This document shows positions 33,795-44,941 of a stretch of DNA of 64,000 nt, piece after piece. The stretch comes from Heligmosomoides polygyrus polygyrus. Its lineage: Eukaryota > Nematoda > Chromadorea > Rhabditida > Heligmosomidae. The stretch is taken from assembly GCA_947396885.1 (NCBI GenBank), contig OX377201.1, positions 65,136,983-65,200,982 on the forward strand. Reading direction: 5' to 3'. The translations under genes were made by a program, and so were the position numbers. The first letter of the stretch is position 1; every line of letters starts with the position of its first letter. The notes beneath the pieces were generated by a model. The model made no database searches. It was not told the DNA's origin and saw only the letters and a program-made list of their open reading frames with translations.

Positions 33795-34815
33795 ACATGC
33801 CAAAATTAACTACAACCAGTTCTACATTTTTATCTATTTTACTTATCAAAGCTGAATTGGCACTTGTGTCTATGAGCCGAAATGGTCCAGCCCACTCACA
33901 AGCTCATTTCGAGTGCGTATTATGTCAGCAGCACTCCCCACATCGTATTCTTTCTTCATTCTTCCCGAATCCTTTCATCATACTCTCTCACACGTTTATG
34001 AACGTCAGACACCGACTGTAGCATCTGGGCTTTGTAATCTTCTCTGCTGTCATCCATCGTATACCATGACACTCCCCGCATGCGGAACCACTGCCGAAAG
34101 GAAAGTGGGGTCAGAACCATGCAATATGAAGTGGCGACTTTCACCAGTAACATGATGTGGGGTTATGTTGTAGGCAAACGTACAAAATGGAAGCCTGACG
34201 TCCCACTCGGTTGTTACTAAAGTACTTCGTCTCATCATAGCTACAGTAGTTCCGTTCAGCCGCTCCGTTATCCCGTTCGCCCGCGGTTTGTAGCACTTCG
34301 TCGTTATGTGCTTTATTTTGGCTATCCTGGTCAATTCCTCCATGACGTTGTTTTCAATTTCTCCTCTTTTATACGACAAGATAGATTTTGGCCATCACAA
34401 TCCACAATCCATTCTGCACAATCCACCTTTTGAATAGGGATTTCGCCACTGTTGCCGCTCTCATGTCATGAACAGGGAAGGCTGTCGCGAATTTGGAGAA
34501 ATGGTATATTACCGTCGTTGCACAGCGATTCCCACTCGTGGTTAGACCTAATTCCAACAAGTCCACGCCAACTATCTCATACGGCCTTGACGTAACAATT
34601 GGTTTCAGAAGAGGTGTAAGCTTTGGTTTCGCATTGTGCACAAAGCAACGTTGGCACTCCCTCGTCCACTTATTAATATCCTGCGCCATCGTAGGCCAAA
34701 ACACCTCCTTCCTAAGTCTATTTAGTAGTTTATGCGCACTAAAGTGTCCTGCAAACGTTCCCACGTGGGCCTCGTGAAAATCTTCATATCGAGTACTTTT
34801 TGGCTCCACATGCAC
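33795..34815 (-). pseudogene. Gypsy integrase, frameshifted
   Basis: 34369-34815 holds the zinc-binding and first catalytic part: H..H followed by CQRCF, and VDLLELGL carrying the first catalytic aspartate. A frameshift near 34375 destroys the region of the second aspartate. 34050-34379 continues with KPRANGITERLNG, which includes the catalytic glutamate, and then with FAYNITPHH. 33956-34153 gives the C-terminal region (VREYDERIREE), with a further frame change near 34150. The DDE enzyme would insert the element's cDNA into the genome, but this copy is inactive. Confidence 0.85.
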
Positions 34816-34830
34816 AAAACTACCGTCAGT

Positions 34831-35094
34831 CTAGGACATCTTCAGGTCGTCTTCGTCTATGACAAAATCTGCTACCTTTACAGGCTTTTTCGCTCCTGAC
34901 CACATTGCTATGCGTGCAAGCTCACCTTTGTTCAAAGCCTCTATAACATGTGCGAAATCCTGGTCCGACTCTCTCATCCGTTTGGCCTTCTCCTGAGTTT
35001 TTACGCAGTTACCTACTGCTTCATTAAGTCCATGCAACGGTTCCGCATCAAGCAACTGTGCAACTCCTCTACTTAGCGCGTCTGCAAAGCTCAC
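34831..35094 (-). pseudogene. Gypsy RNase H end and linker to integrase
   Basis: It begins SFADALSRGVAQL, the conserved end of the RNase H domain (DALSR), then 70 residues of acidic/basic linker. The rest of RNase H upstream is missing. Confidence 0.7.
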
Positions 35095-35099
35095 TCTTT

Positions 35100-35318
35100 C
35101 TTCTCTTCTTCGCGTTTAACCTTAACTCTGCGCCTTGCCACTTCTCAAACTTTTTCTCATCAATTCAACGTGCCTCTCCGCTTGTACATACAGATAGTAA
35201 TGTCATCGATGTAGCAAACACTTCTGATCCCAATAGTTCGCGTAGACCGGAATACGCTTTCTGGAGTCGTGAATGAGGCTTTCTCTCTGCTGTTAGGGGG
35301 ATGAGCCAATACCCACTA
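35100..35318 (-). pseudogene. Gypsy reverse transcriptase, middle remnant
   Basis: The minus strand reads SGYWLIPLTAE next to the maT insertion, then in a shifted frame AFTTPESVFR and VCYIDDITIC, the xIDD catalytic motif of RT. Between the two pieces a large part of the palm domain is deleted. The other RT piece lies beyond the transposon at 36750-36890. Confidence 0.75.
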
Positions 35319-35320
35319 TA

Positions 35321-36648
35321 CAGGGTGGCTGAAAAGTTCGGGCAATTTTTTGCGGCGCTACTTTTGGCCTTGAAATTGAGGTTTTTTGTTATTTCTGTTG
35401 TTTCCGTTGTATTTCTCGCGCAATTTTGATCTAGAATCTGTTGCTCCAGTTTTCTCGTTTTCAGTTGTGCTTGCGTTATGTCTCGTGAAAGTGAGCGTAT
35501 CACCGTCGTCGAGCTGCACAAGACGGGAATGAGGACCGCGGACATAGTTCGAACAGCCGGCTTCAAACAAAGGACCGTCTACAAGATTGTAAGACGCTAC
35601 AAGGAGACTGGCGGGACCTCGGACCGTCCCCGCAGCGGCCGTCCCACCACTGCGACAACACCGGAGAACATCAACAAGGTTCGTTGTCGCATTAGCCGGA
35701 ATTCTGAGGTATCGATGAACAAGATGGCTACGGATCTCGGGATCAGTAGGGAACGAGTCCAGCATATTGCCAGGAGGAAGCTGGGATTACGCAGCTACAA
35801 AGTAGCTCGTATTCACTTCCTCAACGACGCGATGAAAGCTGAGAGGTTGAGGAAATGCAGGCGAATGCGTCAGCTGGTCGGCGATGGTCGCTTGTCGAAG
35901 GTGCTGTTCACCGACGAGAAGATCTTCACGGTCCAGCCGGTTCACAACCATAAGAATCGCCGGCAGCTGCTTAAGAAGGGTCAGCAGAAGACGTCGGCCG
36001 CAAGGACCATCAGCCGCCGCCATTTTCCAGCCTCGGTGATGGTGTGGGCTGGAATATGCGCTACCGGAAAGACGCCGCTGGTCTTCATGGAGCAGAACGT
36101 CAAAATTAACGCTGCCAGCTACCAGCAATATGTCCTCCGCGACGTACTGGAGCCGTGGGCGACGAGCCATTTTGGCGAAACCGGATTTTCTCTTCAGCAG
36201 GACTGGGCACCAGCGCATTCCGCCAAATCCACGATCGCCGTTTGCGAGGAGCTCTTCCCAGGGTTTTGCAGCAGGGACATCTGGCCATCCAACTCGCCTG
36301 ATCTCAACCCGATGGATTATTCTGTGTGGTCGATCATGGAGCAGAAGATCTCCACTACAAGATACGCCACCGTTGAGCAGCTGAAATCGGCGTTGTTGAG
36401 ATCCTGGGACGAGATTACAGCGGAGCAGTGTGCGACCATCATCAGCGACTTCCCAAAACGACTGCGAAAATGTATTGAAGCCAAAGGAGGAAATTTTGAG
36501 CACTTGTTGTGAATTTTCCTGTTGTATTATGTTGTTGTTGATCTAATGAAGTTTCTGTTATTTTTGTTTGTAAATCTTTGGCGTTTATGTAGTTTTTTCG
36601 TACTGCTGAAATACTTTGAAAAATTGCCCGAACTTTTCAGCCACCCTG
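35321..36648 (+). mobile_element. Intact maT-type (DD37D) Tc1/mariner transposon
   Basis: The termini are a perfect 30-bp inverted repeat beginning CAGGGTGGCTGAAAAGTTCG at 35321 and, in reverse, ending at 36648. Both ends are flanked by TA (35319-35320, 36649-36650), the expected target duplication. At 1328 bp with one uninterrupted transposase frame it is the right size for a complete Tc1/mariner element. It landed in the RT domain of the gypsy element, so it is younger than that element. Confidence 0.95.
35478..36512 (+). CDS. maT-family transposase, 344 aa, intact
   Basis: Cut-and-paste DNA transposase, acting in the nucleus on its own terminal repeats. Residues 1-110 look like two helix-turn-helix DNA-binding domains joined by a GRPR-like hook (RPRSGRP, about residues 50-56). 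The catalytic domain has D146 in LFTDEK, D242 in QQDWAPAH and a third aspartate D280 in LNPMDYSVW. D242 and D280 are separated by 37 residues, the DD37D spacing of the maT branch rather than the DD34D of mariner or the DD34E of Tc1. The start at 35478 is 157 bp inside the left end, and the stop at 36510-36512 leaves 136 bp to the right end. No frameshift or stop interrupts it, so the enzyme may be functional. Activity is not shown. A long antisense frame over the same region is a shadow. Confidence 0.95.
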   Translation: MSRESERITVVELHKTGMRTADIVRTAGFKQRTVYKIVRRYKETGGTSDRPRSGRPTTATTPENINKVRCRISRNSEVSMNKMATDLGISRERVQHIARRKLGLRSYKVARIHFLNDAMKAERLRKCRRMRQLVGDGRLSKVLFTDEKIFTVQPVHNHKNRRQLLKKGQQKTSAARTISRRHFPASVMVWAGICATGKTPLVFMEQNVKINAASYQQYVLRDVLEPWATSHFGETGFSLQQDWAPAHSAKSTIAVCEELFPGFCSRDIWPSNSPDLNPMDYSVWSIMEQKISTTRYATVEQLKSALLRSWDEITAEQCATIISDFPKRLRKCIEAKGGNFEHLL

Positions 36649-36687
<39 letters not shown>

Positions 36688-36744
36688 ATATATATATATA
36701 CATATATACATATATATATATAGAGTGTGTGTGTGTGTGTGTGT
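36649..36744. repeat. (TA)n/(GT)n microsatellite
   Basis: TATA runs followed by GTGTGT directly abut the right end of the maT element. They lie between it and the gypsy RT remnant. The repeat may have existed at the TA insertion target or expanded afterwards. Confidence 0.9.
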
Positions 36745-36749
36745 AAAAG

Positions 36750-36890
36750 TGCGACTTCCCTGCCAAACTTTGCGGCATCTCATCCATTGCAGGCAAATGA
36801 TGTGAGTCGAGCTTTATTTTCTTGTTCAGCTCCCTATAGTGCAAGCATAACCGGAGACTACCATCCTTTTTCTCCACCGAAACGATTCAA
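36750..36890 (-). pseudogene. Gypsy reverse transcriptase, N-terminal piece
   Basis: The minus strand reads VEKKDGSLRLCLHYRELNKK, the fingers-domain start of Ty3/gypsy RT (normally ..DG..R.C.DYR.LN), then DSHHLPAMDEM. The frame ends at the microsatellite and continues on the other side of the maT insertion at 35318. Confidence 0.85.
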
Positions 36891-37188
36891 CAAGCTCACC
36901 CTAGCTACTCCTCTCAATAATCCTTCTGCTTTCAAGGTCCTTCAAGAGCTCTCTCAATATTACTCGCATTACTAAAAGGTACAGGTCTACCCTTCATCTT
37001 TGTTGCTTTGCTATCACCTGCATCTATGTTTATTTCGGCCACATTAGTTCCTGTTAACTCGCGGCCATATGGATAATGCATTGCGGAACTTATCCAGCAC
37101 TGCTACTATGTCGTCGCCGAGATTCTCAGTTCAAGAACTTTCCCTTACATGCTCATGCAACAACTTCCTTCTTTAGTCCTTGTTCTCA

Positions 37189-37524
37189 TTACTTCCACTG
37201 TCCATCGTAAGCGGGTTTAGGTCTTCTCAACACTCTCCATTTCTCCTTTCCCCATCTTCCGATTTCTTCGCCTTCTTTCAAAATCATATGCTCATCACTA
37301 TCACTTATGACTGGCACTTCTAGTCTCTGATCACAAATCCTAGGCACTCCTGCTGCCATGTCGCTTTTATGAGGCCATACAACCCGTTCGTTTTCACTAC
37401 AATCTCCTTCATACCGCGCCGAAACGATTGCTGTACCATGGGTAGGGGTGTACGTTCTTCTTGTGACAACCACCCTTCCTTCCCTTTCAGCGACGTGTTC
37501 AACCACATTTTCAGGTGACAACAC
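37189..37524 (-). pseudogene. Gypsy protease-RT linker
   Basis: A 111-codon minus-strand frame lies between protease and RT. The position suits the linker of the polyprotein. No separate domain is recognisable, and the frame is broken from its neighbours. Confidence 0.5.
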
Positions 37525-37544
37525 TATGTGTACTCTAAGACGCT

Positions 37545-38100
37545 CTAATGCGTTGCCACCAGCAGAATCTCTTCATCCTTCATGTCGGAGACGTGGAATT
37601 CCACTTCAGTGCCTTTACTACCCTCTAGTTCCACCTTCATTTTGACCGCTTCAAGGAATTCTATGCGATTTCCAGACGCATCGTAGACCGGTATCATGCA
37701 TGCCTCAAGCACAACTTCCAATGCGTCTACATCAAACCCTGACTTCTGAGCTGCTGCCAACAAGCTTACGGGAATGATGTTTATCATCGATCCGGTGTCT
37801 ACAACCCCTCGGAATTTCCCCGTTAACAAGTTAGCTCCCGTTGCCACAGTACCTCCGAATAAAGGCATTCTGGACTGGCTCGTCGCTTTTATCTTTACAT
37901 CTAAACTTCTCGTTTTCGCTATGACATGGAATACACTACCATGATCAAATCTATCCCTTCTGTTTCCTTGCTTTTTTGACAACTGATTCACAAGGATTTT
38001 CCGCATAGGAGACGTCCAATGTTCCCAAACTTTGAGCAGTTATAACAACTACGGTGCTTCCTATTCCCAACGGAGACTCCCTTATTCACGTTGGAGTTCA
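37545..38100 (-). pseudogene. Gypsy zinc knuckle and aspartic protease
   Basis: A knuckle-like CYNCSKFGN..C lies near 38010-38060. It lacks the histidine of the CX2CX4HX4C pattern. It is followed, after a frame change, by the 37545-38006 frame. VVDTGSMINIIP (near residues 69-80) is the aspartic protease active site (DTGS) that cleaves the polyprotein. About 75 residues of protease fold follow. Confidence 0.8.
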
Positions 38101-38109
38101 CTCCACTGT

Positions 38110-39130
38110 GGTTGGTTTCTCTACCCGCCCTTGGTCTTGATTACGCTCCCTTGCCTCCTCACTGTGACTAGCAAAAACATCTCACTGTCCGACTCGTGCC
38201 TCGCTTTCTTATCGAAACTTAACCTACCATCGCTTTCCTGGTATACCATTCCTCTTCGTTTCCAACTGCTTCTTTCTTTGCTTCGTTTGCTCAGTTGACC
38301 ACTCCACGTAGACTTCGATTGTTCTGTGCACAAGGCTAACTCCTTTACAGCCTCAAAAGCTTCCAAAGGGTTTACTTTGTGAAGCACGCTCAATAGCTGA
38401 ATGTGATCCGGCTATTCTATTAATTTATCTAATTTATTCCGTCCCTTTTGTTAATCTATATTTTCCATTGATCTGTCACTTGTTGAACAATTAGGGTTTG
38501 CTCGCCTTGCTAGCTTGTCAAGTACAACACAAAACACGTTTGGCCTACTCGCCTTCTTAGATTTCCCAGTTCGGTTAAGGCTCGGAGTCGACCCGCCGTT
38601 GAACAATTTGCTTGCTATTTCCTTAATTCACTTACTACCACATCGATCCCTTGATCCTATATGCTACTGGGTAAGGACAGGAACACGCTCTTGGCCCCAC
38701 CTCCCAGATGATAGTCACCCAAGATGTCTATTAGGGTCTTATCTTCGAACACTACTGCTCTATATTTTCTTTCAAAGCGCCGTATGAATTCATCGAAGTT
38801 CTGTGATCGGCCTCCATTGAATACTCCGGCGGTTACACATGCATTTGCTTGCATCATCATCCCACCATATTGCCAAAAATTGGATTGATTTCGGACTAGG
38901 ATCCATGATTTGCTCTCTGTCCGATGGTCCCAAACTCAGCCTCCAGAGTGGCACTTACGTGACGCAGTCTGATCTGAGTTCCTTGCCATGTCCGTTTGAC
39001 CCTGAAGTCTGCTTCTAGAGTTGCAGCAGTAAAAACCTCCGATATCTGGACTATGTTGAATATGCCTACCGTTTTCCGTATTCGTGTCCACTTTTTCTTC
39101 TCCTTCTGACGGTTTGTATCACCACGGTTT
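38110..39130 (-). pseudogene. Gypsy gag region, fragmented
   Basis: The 38657-38860 frame (VFNGGRSQNFDEFIRRFERK) has the typical F.G....F..F..F capsid-entry pattern of gypsy gag. The 38121-38393 and neighbouring frames carry charged sequence consistent with the gag C-terminus. Many stops and frame changes are present. Confidence 0.55.
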
Positions 39131-39139
39131 TAGCTGGGA

Positions 39140-39600
39140 CTACTGCACTTTCCCCAGCACGGTTCTGACCTCCCTCGCCTTGGTCTGAAATATGTCACAT
39201 ATATCCGCTACCAACTCTCCGTCACTTTCTTTGACGGCTAAATATTCCTTTAAATCTTTTAGAGACTCAATTCCCTTGCTCGTCAACGAACTGAACAATT
39301 CCTTGCTAAACTGCTTATACCTGCAAGGATCTTTCAACTCTTTTCTCACTTCACAAACTTGCTTAACCTCACATTCGATTACCTGTGACAGCTGGGTACA
39401 GTGCTTCCCCGCTATGCCTTTCCTAACTTCTCTTCTACCTCTACTGGCAACCGCTTTACGGCCCTCACTACTTGGTCTAACTCCTCGCAAGTATACGCCA
39501 CCGTAAAATCCGCATTGCACCTGACCTGTGCTGTCGTGCCGATATCTTTTTCGACGGCATCAGCGGTTACGACCGGTTCTGCACCATGCTTCTGGAACAA
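39140..39600 (-). pseudogene. Gypsy gag N-terminal region, one frameshift
   Basis: 39412-39600 (starting MFQKHGAEPVV) and 39140-39520 overlap. They join by one frame change near 39420, within AVKRLPVEVEEKLGK. Downstream residues ECEVKQVCEVRKELKDPCRY look like a matrix/coiled gag segment. The assignment rests on position and strand. Confidence 0.5.
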
Positions 39601-39620
39601 GACGCTTCTTCCCTAAACCT

Positions 39621-40260
39621 CAATTCAATCAATACGACACTCGATACGACGTGACGACGAAAAACTCGATATTATCAGAATATATGCACAAAGAACGATT
39701 CACGACCACACTGTATCTCTAGATGCTCATCGCGCATCTATTCGCACACTCACTCACACTCAGCCACGCTTTGCGAGAGCTCGGTCTCCGGACGGCTAAC
39801 TCTAGGCCCTACCTGCTCCCTTCTGGGCCGCGCTGGCTCTTCTTCATGCCCAAAGGCGGCAGTGCGTGCATCCTTATCCGTCGACCGATCAATCGAAAGC
39901 CGATATTTCAGGGTCCCTGCCTGCCGTAGGCTACTTCCCGACAGTCTTTGACCTCCAATCAGCTTTATGTGCATCCCACCTGCAACTCTGCTAGCCTCCA
40001 AACCCTTACAGCTACCTGCTACGCCCTCCGTTCTCCTTGGGCGCCCTTTCCTTCACACGCACTCTCACACCGGTTCATCGAGACGTATTGAGCAACTGTG
40101 ACCTCCGAGCACTACACCACTATCGTTCGCTCCCCATGTACCAAACGGTCGGTTCGCTAAGTGAACGTACTTTTCGGGATCACGATTGCTACACGACCAA
40201 AGCACGAATATTTACCTGAAAGGAGCGGCAATTAAAACACAAAAATACAGTGGGAAAGGC
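39621..40260. other. Possible 5' LTR/leader of the gypsy element, unproven
   Basis: This stretch lies upstream of gag on the element's strand. I could not find a matching direct repeat near 32.0-32.5 kb, so an LTR cannot be confirmed. Confidence 0.25.
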
Positions 40261-42689
40261 TACAGGTGATGAGGAGAGGGAGGAGACAACGCGCCTTGGC
40301 GCTCGGCTCGAAGAACCTTGCTCTCGAGGGTCTCGCACCCTATCTACGTGCTTCGCTTCGCGCCGAGATCACGTCGCTTAGCAGGGCGGTATGTGTTTGA
40401 CCTCTCGGCCCTCCACAAAGCTTTCTACAGCAGATGTTTGATCGGCTTCTATCTGAGAGCCATCTACCATCCTCTCGGATCTGGCGTGAATAGACTAAAA
40501 AAGCACCCCGCTTATGTTGGAAGGAGGACGGAATACCTATGGTGTGGCCAGTGGTTTCCAGCTCCTAGCGCGGGCCGGTCCCTGTAGAAGGGCACGTTAG
40601 TGTCGTCTCGATTAGCAACAAATGGGTGCAAGGCTGCGAGCCGCACCATATGTTCACTTCTAAATTAATGTAATGAAGATGACCGCTAAATTCAGAGCTA
40701 TGCAGGGTGTTCGTGCCTCTACTGCATATGAAGCCCTTCATAAATCTGCGAGGGCCAAAGTGCTGTGACCTTGGGCGTATCGAACAAATTCGTTCTACTT
40801 TCATGCTACCTAGAGAGGTAGATGAATCTAAGGACCAAGTGCGGATACACATGCTCGCGTACTCTTCAGTCCTTTTCATAATTCATCAAAGAGTTTGAAT
40901 TTACGGTATATGCATTTCTTATAATCATCTGCCTTCGCCTCAGATTCTTTACTTCAGATTTGACTCTTCCTTTGTTGAGTTAATTTATAAAAGGTCGACT
41001 GTCACAGCGAAAACAAGAGCTATCTCTTCAGCGATGGGTGCTTTTCTCGTAGGACAGTTGTCCCTTGGCAAGTGTTGAAATAGTTAATAACGTATTGATG
41101 TTAATCCATGTAAACGCATTTATAAAGAGATCAGAGGCAGTGATTGGGTTAAGGTTCTAGGCGGAGCAGAAAAGAGTCAAAAGCTACAAGAAAATCTCGG
41201 ACATTTTCTCTGAACTGGATGGGCGAACTTATCGCTTCCATTTTATGCACAGAAAGATGTTATAATTTGATGTAGTGGAACCCAACTACCTCAGTGCGAT
41301 GCGCTGTGATTTCGGAATGTACTCGCGTTTCCTAGACCCCCTCCCCCCCTCTTGTTGAGAGGCAACGTCATTTAGCTGAAACCATCTAAAATGCGGCAAA
41401 TTTCCTCAAAGCTGGAACCTACTTCGCCTGCCTGCTTCACTTCCTGAAAAGTTCTAGCCGCCGCTGATTGATGATCGGCTGGCCTATCCATTGCCGAAGG
41501 GCACTGGTAAACCGTTGAAAATTTTCCTTGATCGAGATAAAGAATCATTGAAAGAGAACTTCCTTTTTTCTTCTTCTTCCCGTTGGCGATGTCCGTTCCT
41601 GCACGAGTTGCCACTGGATACTGGTCGCATCTACGAGCTGCTGAGGCGAACACAGGCACCATGACAGGCCGACCTACGAACAAGCCACGTCTCATCATAA
41701 ATGGTGCTAATCAATGAAGGAGGACTTCGCTTCCATTCATCTATCTGGAATTTGGCCGTTCATCGATGGGGCATGGACCTGCTCGAACGGTCAGTGGTCC
41801 TAAACTATTTACCATCTGGAGGACGACTGCAATTTTGTTGGCTATCGGAGACAAGCAGAATCAGAACGCGCTAGTCTATTCATCGTGAAGATGCATGACT
41901 GCTCCCGACTTGTTCTAGTTGCACTGCTATCTCCGCAGACTCCTTAGGCTGGATTTCTGATGAATTGTCACCCCTATTGTGCTCTTCCTGCTTCGGCTGG
42001 TGATGAATTATCGTGAGTCGTGGAGTCAGGCCGCTGCACCAACAACTCAGGATGCCAGTCAAGTTCGGTGTGCCTTGAAGTTCGCCGATATGGTTTGTGC
42101 TCGGCAGAACGCTTCAGACCTTACCTCAAATGCCGTCGACAGTGAAGTTGGTGAGAACTGCTGAAGCAGCGACCACCCTCTCACAAATCAATCCGTTGTG
42201 CTCCGCTGTTGTTGCTCACTTGTGGATGGTTTCATTGTTACTCAAAACCAGATTCGCACTGCAATCACGACCGTTTGGCTTCTGCTTGGGGACTGACTTC
42301 TACCCAGTTGCTGTAGTGGCTCGTGCAGGACTTCAACATGACAGGATCCGTAGGAGTGAGAACCGATTCAAACTGCGCTCTCCTCTCGAGAGGAGTCATT
42401 GAACTTCCCGCGGATTTTTTCGAAGTGGTCTATTGGGCGATGTGGGGGGGGGGGATGGGAGTACCCGAGAAGCGTCGTAATGGTTTTCAAATTTTCTGCT
42501 GAAAAACGGGATATAAACCGGATCACTTAAGTGCTGATGTAGCAAAAATGACGCCTAGAACGGTTTTGTCATGCTCGAGTATTAATCAGCAGAAGGTTTG
42601 GATTTCAGTTATAGGCGGGCCATGGCCATGGTCTCCTAAATGAAGCCACAAGGGTACTTTTAGGTGACACATTCACAAGATCAGCGGCA
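40261..42689. other. Intergenic, no gene recognised
   Basis: A 108-codon minus-strand frame (41372-41698) and smaller frames have no recognisable motif. G and C homopolymer runs occur at 41336-41350 and 42443-42455. Confidence 0.45.
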
Positions 42690-42765
42690 GCAAATGTGTG
42701 GTCGAGTTGATAGTGGTGGATGCTTGCAGGAGAGCCGTCGTGGTTCAACTCCCGACTGGGGTTTA
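42690..42765 (+). repeat. Possible tRNA-derived sequence
   Basis: GTGGTCGAGTTGATAGTGGT is followed at tRNA-like spacing by TGGTTCAACTCCCGACTGGGG, which has a good B box (GGTTCAACTCC). No acceptor stem can be paired convincingly. It is weak evidence for a tRNA-derived SINE remnant. Confidence 0.3.
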
Positions 42766-43029
42766 GTAGCCAAAGTTCGTTCTCCCGTCGCTGGGTGGAG
42801 TCTTTGCATTATTTTGTGGATGTAGAGAACATTTTGACTTTAGTCGGGTTTCTTTTTCTAATCCCGTATTCAACCTGTCGTCTTGGGAATTTCTTGTTGG
42901 ATGATAGGACATATAGGACTCCATCGCAAGCTCTTTATTCATTTTGGAGGTGTTTCCCATTGTAACTTCATTCGCGAACATAAGTGACAAGTACTGCTTC
43001 GATCCACACCAAGATGTGATGATGTTCTT

Positions 43030-43315
43030 CTCCTCCTCCTGAGCGTTTCGTCCTGGTAGTAATGCCGTCCTTCCACCGTTTCTTTAGGGCTCCTCTCGAA
43101 CGCTTCCCAGGTGCCTCTAAATCTAGGACCAACCTTATGGGGGCTTCTGGAGATGTGTCCGTACCACCTCAGGCGCTGTTCCCTTATCCTCAGCTCATCG
43201 CGGCTGTCTTCATCACTGCCCTAACATCCTCATTCCGCACCCTGTCCAGACGGCTCGATCCACGTGTGCTTATCAGTTTTCAGATTTCTGTACACAACAC
43301 TCTACTCGTAACCTT
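43030..43315 (-). mobile_element. RTE-like 3'-end fragment
   Basis: The minus strand shows RNEDVRAVMKT near 43240, IREQRLRWYGHISRSPHK near 43190, then a GPRFRGT-like basic tail and a GGAGGAGAAGAAC tail. The arrangement matches the end of the decayed element at 7150-7440. It is a 5'-truncated copy. Confidence 0.75.
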
Positions 43316-43575
43316 TACCAGATCTATTAGCTGTCGCTCGTCTTATTGATCGTATCGTTCATCACTTTTTCCGGCCACTCTCCCAAACTCATGAGGAAGA
43401 GGATATACATGTACATGTACTTGTTTTCAAAAAAAAAAAACACGCCAAAATTCATGTGTGGGGGTTTTTGGGGGTGCTGGTCACGAATTCGGCATCCGTT
43501 TTTGATGTTGCGGCAGATTACAGTAGGTTACATTGAGTGTCAGTACTGTGAAGAAATTGTGTCATATAGGCATCT

Positions 43576-43719
43576 GTTATACTCCCGCGGGAGCATCCGC
43601 GGAACGTCCGCGGACCAATGGTGCACGGCGGAGGCGGGCGTGGCGAGGCGCGGCGATTGGCCAGGTGGAGTCTCGGCGCGATTCCCGCCCTTCCGCGGAT
43701 GCTCCCGCGGGAGTATAAC
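43576..43719. mobile_element. 144-bp MITE, very GC-rich, perfect 29-bp TIRs
   Basis: GTTATACTCCCGCGGGAGCA.. at 43576-43604 is exactly repeated in inverse at 43691-43719. The inner part (GGCGGAGGCGGGCGTGGCG) is GC-rich against AT-rich flanks. The GTTATA terminus also occurs just inside the ends of the 23566-25022 element. Confidence 0.85.
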
Positions 43720-44149
43720 TCAGGCCATAGCCTACTACTTTTCATCTGGTTGAACGTCTTTTCCAAAACTCTATTATATACTGCTATGCAAGAGTCACAT
43801 GATAAACACCAGTGTCAGAGTTGTGATCCCCACCACAGTAATCCTCTAGGCGAGATTTGGGCGGAGTCGAATATTCTTCACGCCTTCAGTAATTCATAGC
43901 CACCGTAACATACTGCATTCCACCGTAACACTGAAAACGGGGATTCGTGATCAGCACCTCAGATAACCCTCTGGACGAATTTTGAGCGAATTTTTTCGAC
44001 CTTTGGAGTCGTATTGGGTCATTTCACATATGGTAGCATTTATTGGATCTGGTAAAAACCAGAAGAAGGGCGTTCTGTATGAAAACACAAGGAATGATCA
44101 GCAAGACAAGGCTCTTCCACTGATTACTTTTGGCTTGCCAGCTGGCACT
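43720..44149. other. Intergenic, no gene recognised
   Basis: Nothing supported. Confidence 0.4.
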
Positions 44150-44330
44150 GAAGTGTGCCGGTTTCTCGCCATTTTCGACCTGCCCAGATATCCGCAGGAA
44201 GTTTGCAAACAGATGCTATGGTTCCTGGAGAGCACAACCCTCAATAGGTCACTTCAAAAAGTTTTCCGTCAATTTCATTGATCTCCCTAGTTAGTAACAC
44301 GAAGCGGAAATCACCGTTCTTAAGGTTCAG
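44150..44330 (+). repeat. Dispersed repeat Y, copy 1
   Basis: TTCTCGCCATTTTCGACCTG then CCCAGATATCCGCAGGAAGT and ..CTTCAAAAAGTTTTCCG matches two other plus-strand stretches, 51050-51190 and 57700-57905. All share CCAGATGTCCGCAGGAAATT-like cores. The family is unknown. Confidence 0.7.
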
Positions 44331-44904
44331 ATGACGGCGGCCATCCCTCACATTCACGAACAGACCATTCCAATTTTTGACCTATTCAAGGGCAAACGCT
44401 CAAGGCAATTTTGTTAAGAGGGTTTTTGCGTGAATTTTGAAAAATGACTCGGAATCAAATTAAGTATGCGACCTTTATCAACGGTCCATGCCCTGGCTTT
44501 ATTACTGCCAGGCACCTAAGAGCCATCTCTGCAGCTTCACGGCTTTGCTCGTTCTTTTCCTGATTTATTGCTAGGTAATAGCAGGCCGATTATTGAGCGT
44601 TGGTTTTACTTCGAGCTCCTGGTCTCCATGGTCTCACCGTCTGCTGTACATCGCTCCGCTGACCCCTCCAAATGCGCTGAGTTGCGTGCAAAAATCTTGT
44701 GCTCTCACATTGTCTTCCGAACCAGTGTCTATTGGTCCTCCATTCGATAATCTCGCTGACGGCGTTTGTTTTGGTGAATGTTGCAATTCGATACTCGAAG
44801 CTTCTCGTCGCATAATAAGTTGGATGCCGCTGGCCCGATCAGCACGAGCCGTATTCTCGCTCGTGCTTGCAGCACTTCCGCTCGCGTACGCTGGCTAAGT
44901 GCCT
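44331..44904. other. Upstream region of the receptor gene
   Basis: There is no gene in it. Several TTGCAG/TTCCAG acceptor-like sites lie in 44860-44914. Promoter elements cannot be identified by eye. Confidence 0.4.
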
Positions 44905-44914
44905 GTGTTTCCAG
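44905..44914 (+). promoter_or_regulatory. Candidate trans-splice acceptor
   Basis: GTGTTTCCAG ends 27 nt before the proposed ATG at 44942. Nematode mRNAs often receive a spliced leader at such a site just upstream of the start codon. This is inference from position and consensus only. CTTGCAG about 40 nt further upstream is an alternative. Confidence 0.35.
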
Positions 44915-44941
44915 ACTGGTTGCGTACAAGCCACCCAACGA

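Larger units (their letters stand above)
32549..39620 (-). mobile_element. Broken Ty3/gypsy-type LTR retrotransposon with nested insertions
   Basis: On the minus strand, from high to low coordinate, the order is gag, zinc knuckle, aspartic protease, reverse transcriptase, a small RNase H remnant and integrase. That is the Ty3/gypsy order. The element is interrupted by a maT transposon plus microsatellite (35321-36744) inside RT and by an RTE 3' tail (33524-33774) inside integrase. Most of RT and RNase H is deleted, since the remnant jumps from an IDDI motif to the DALSRG end of RNase H within about 130 bp. I could not identify flanking LTRs or a primer-binding site, so the outer limits are approximate. 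It cannot be functional. Confidence 0.85.

Noticed and set aside
35787..36503. 238-codon minus-strand frame opposite the maT transposase
   Set aside because: It is antisense to an intact gene with clear catalytic motifs, so it is a shadow.
39621..40260. LTR of the gypsy element
   Set aside because: No direct repeat of this sequence was found near the other end of the element.
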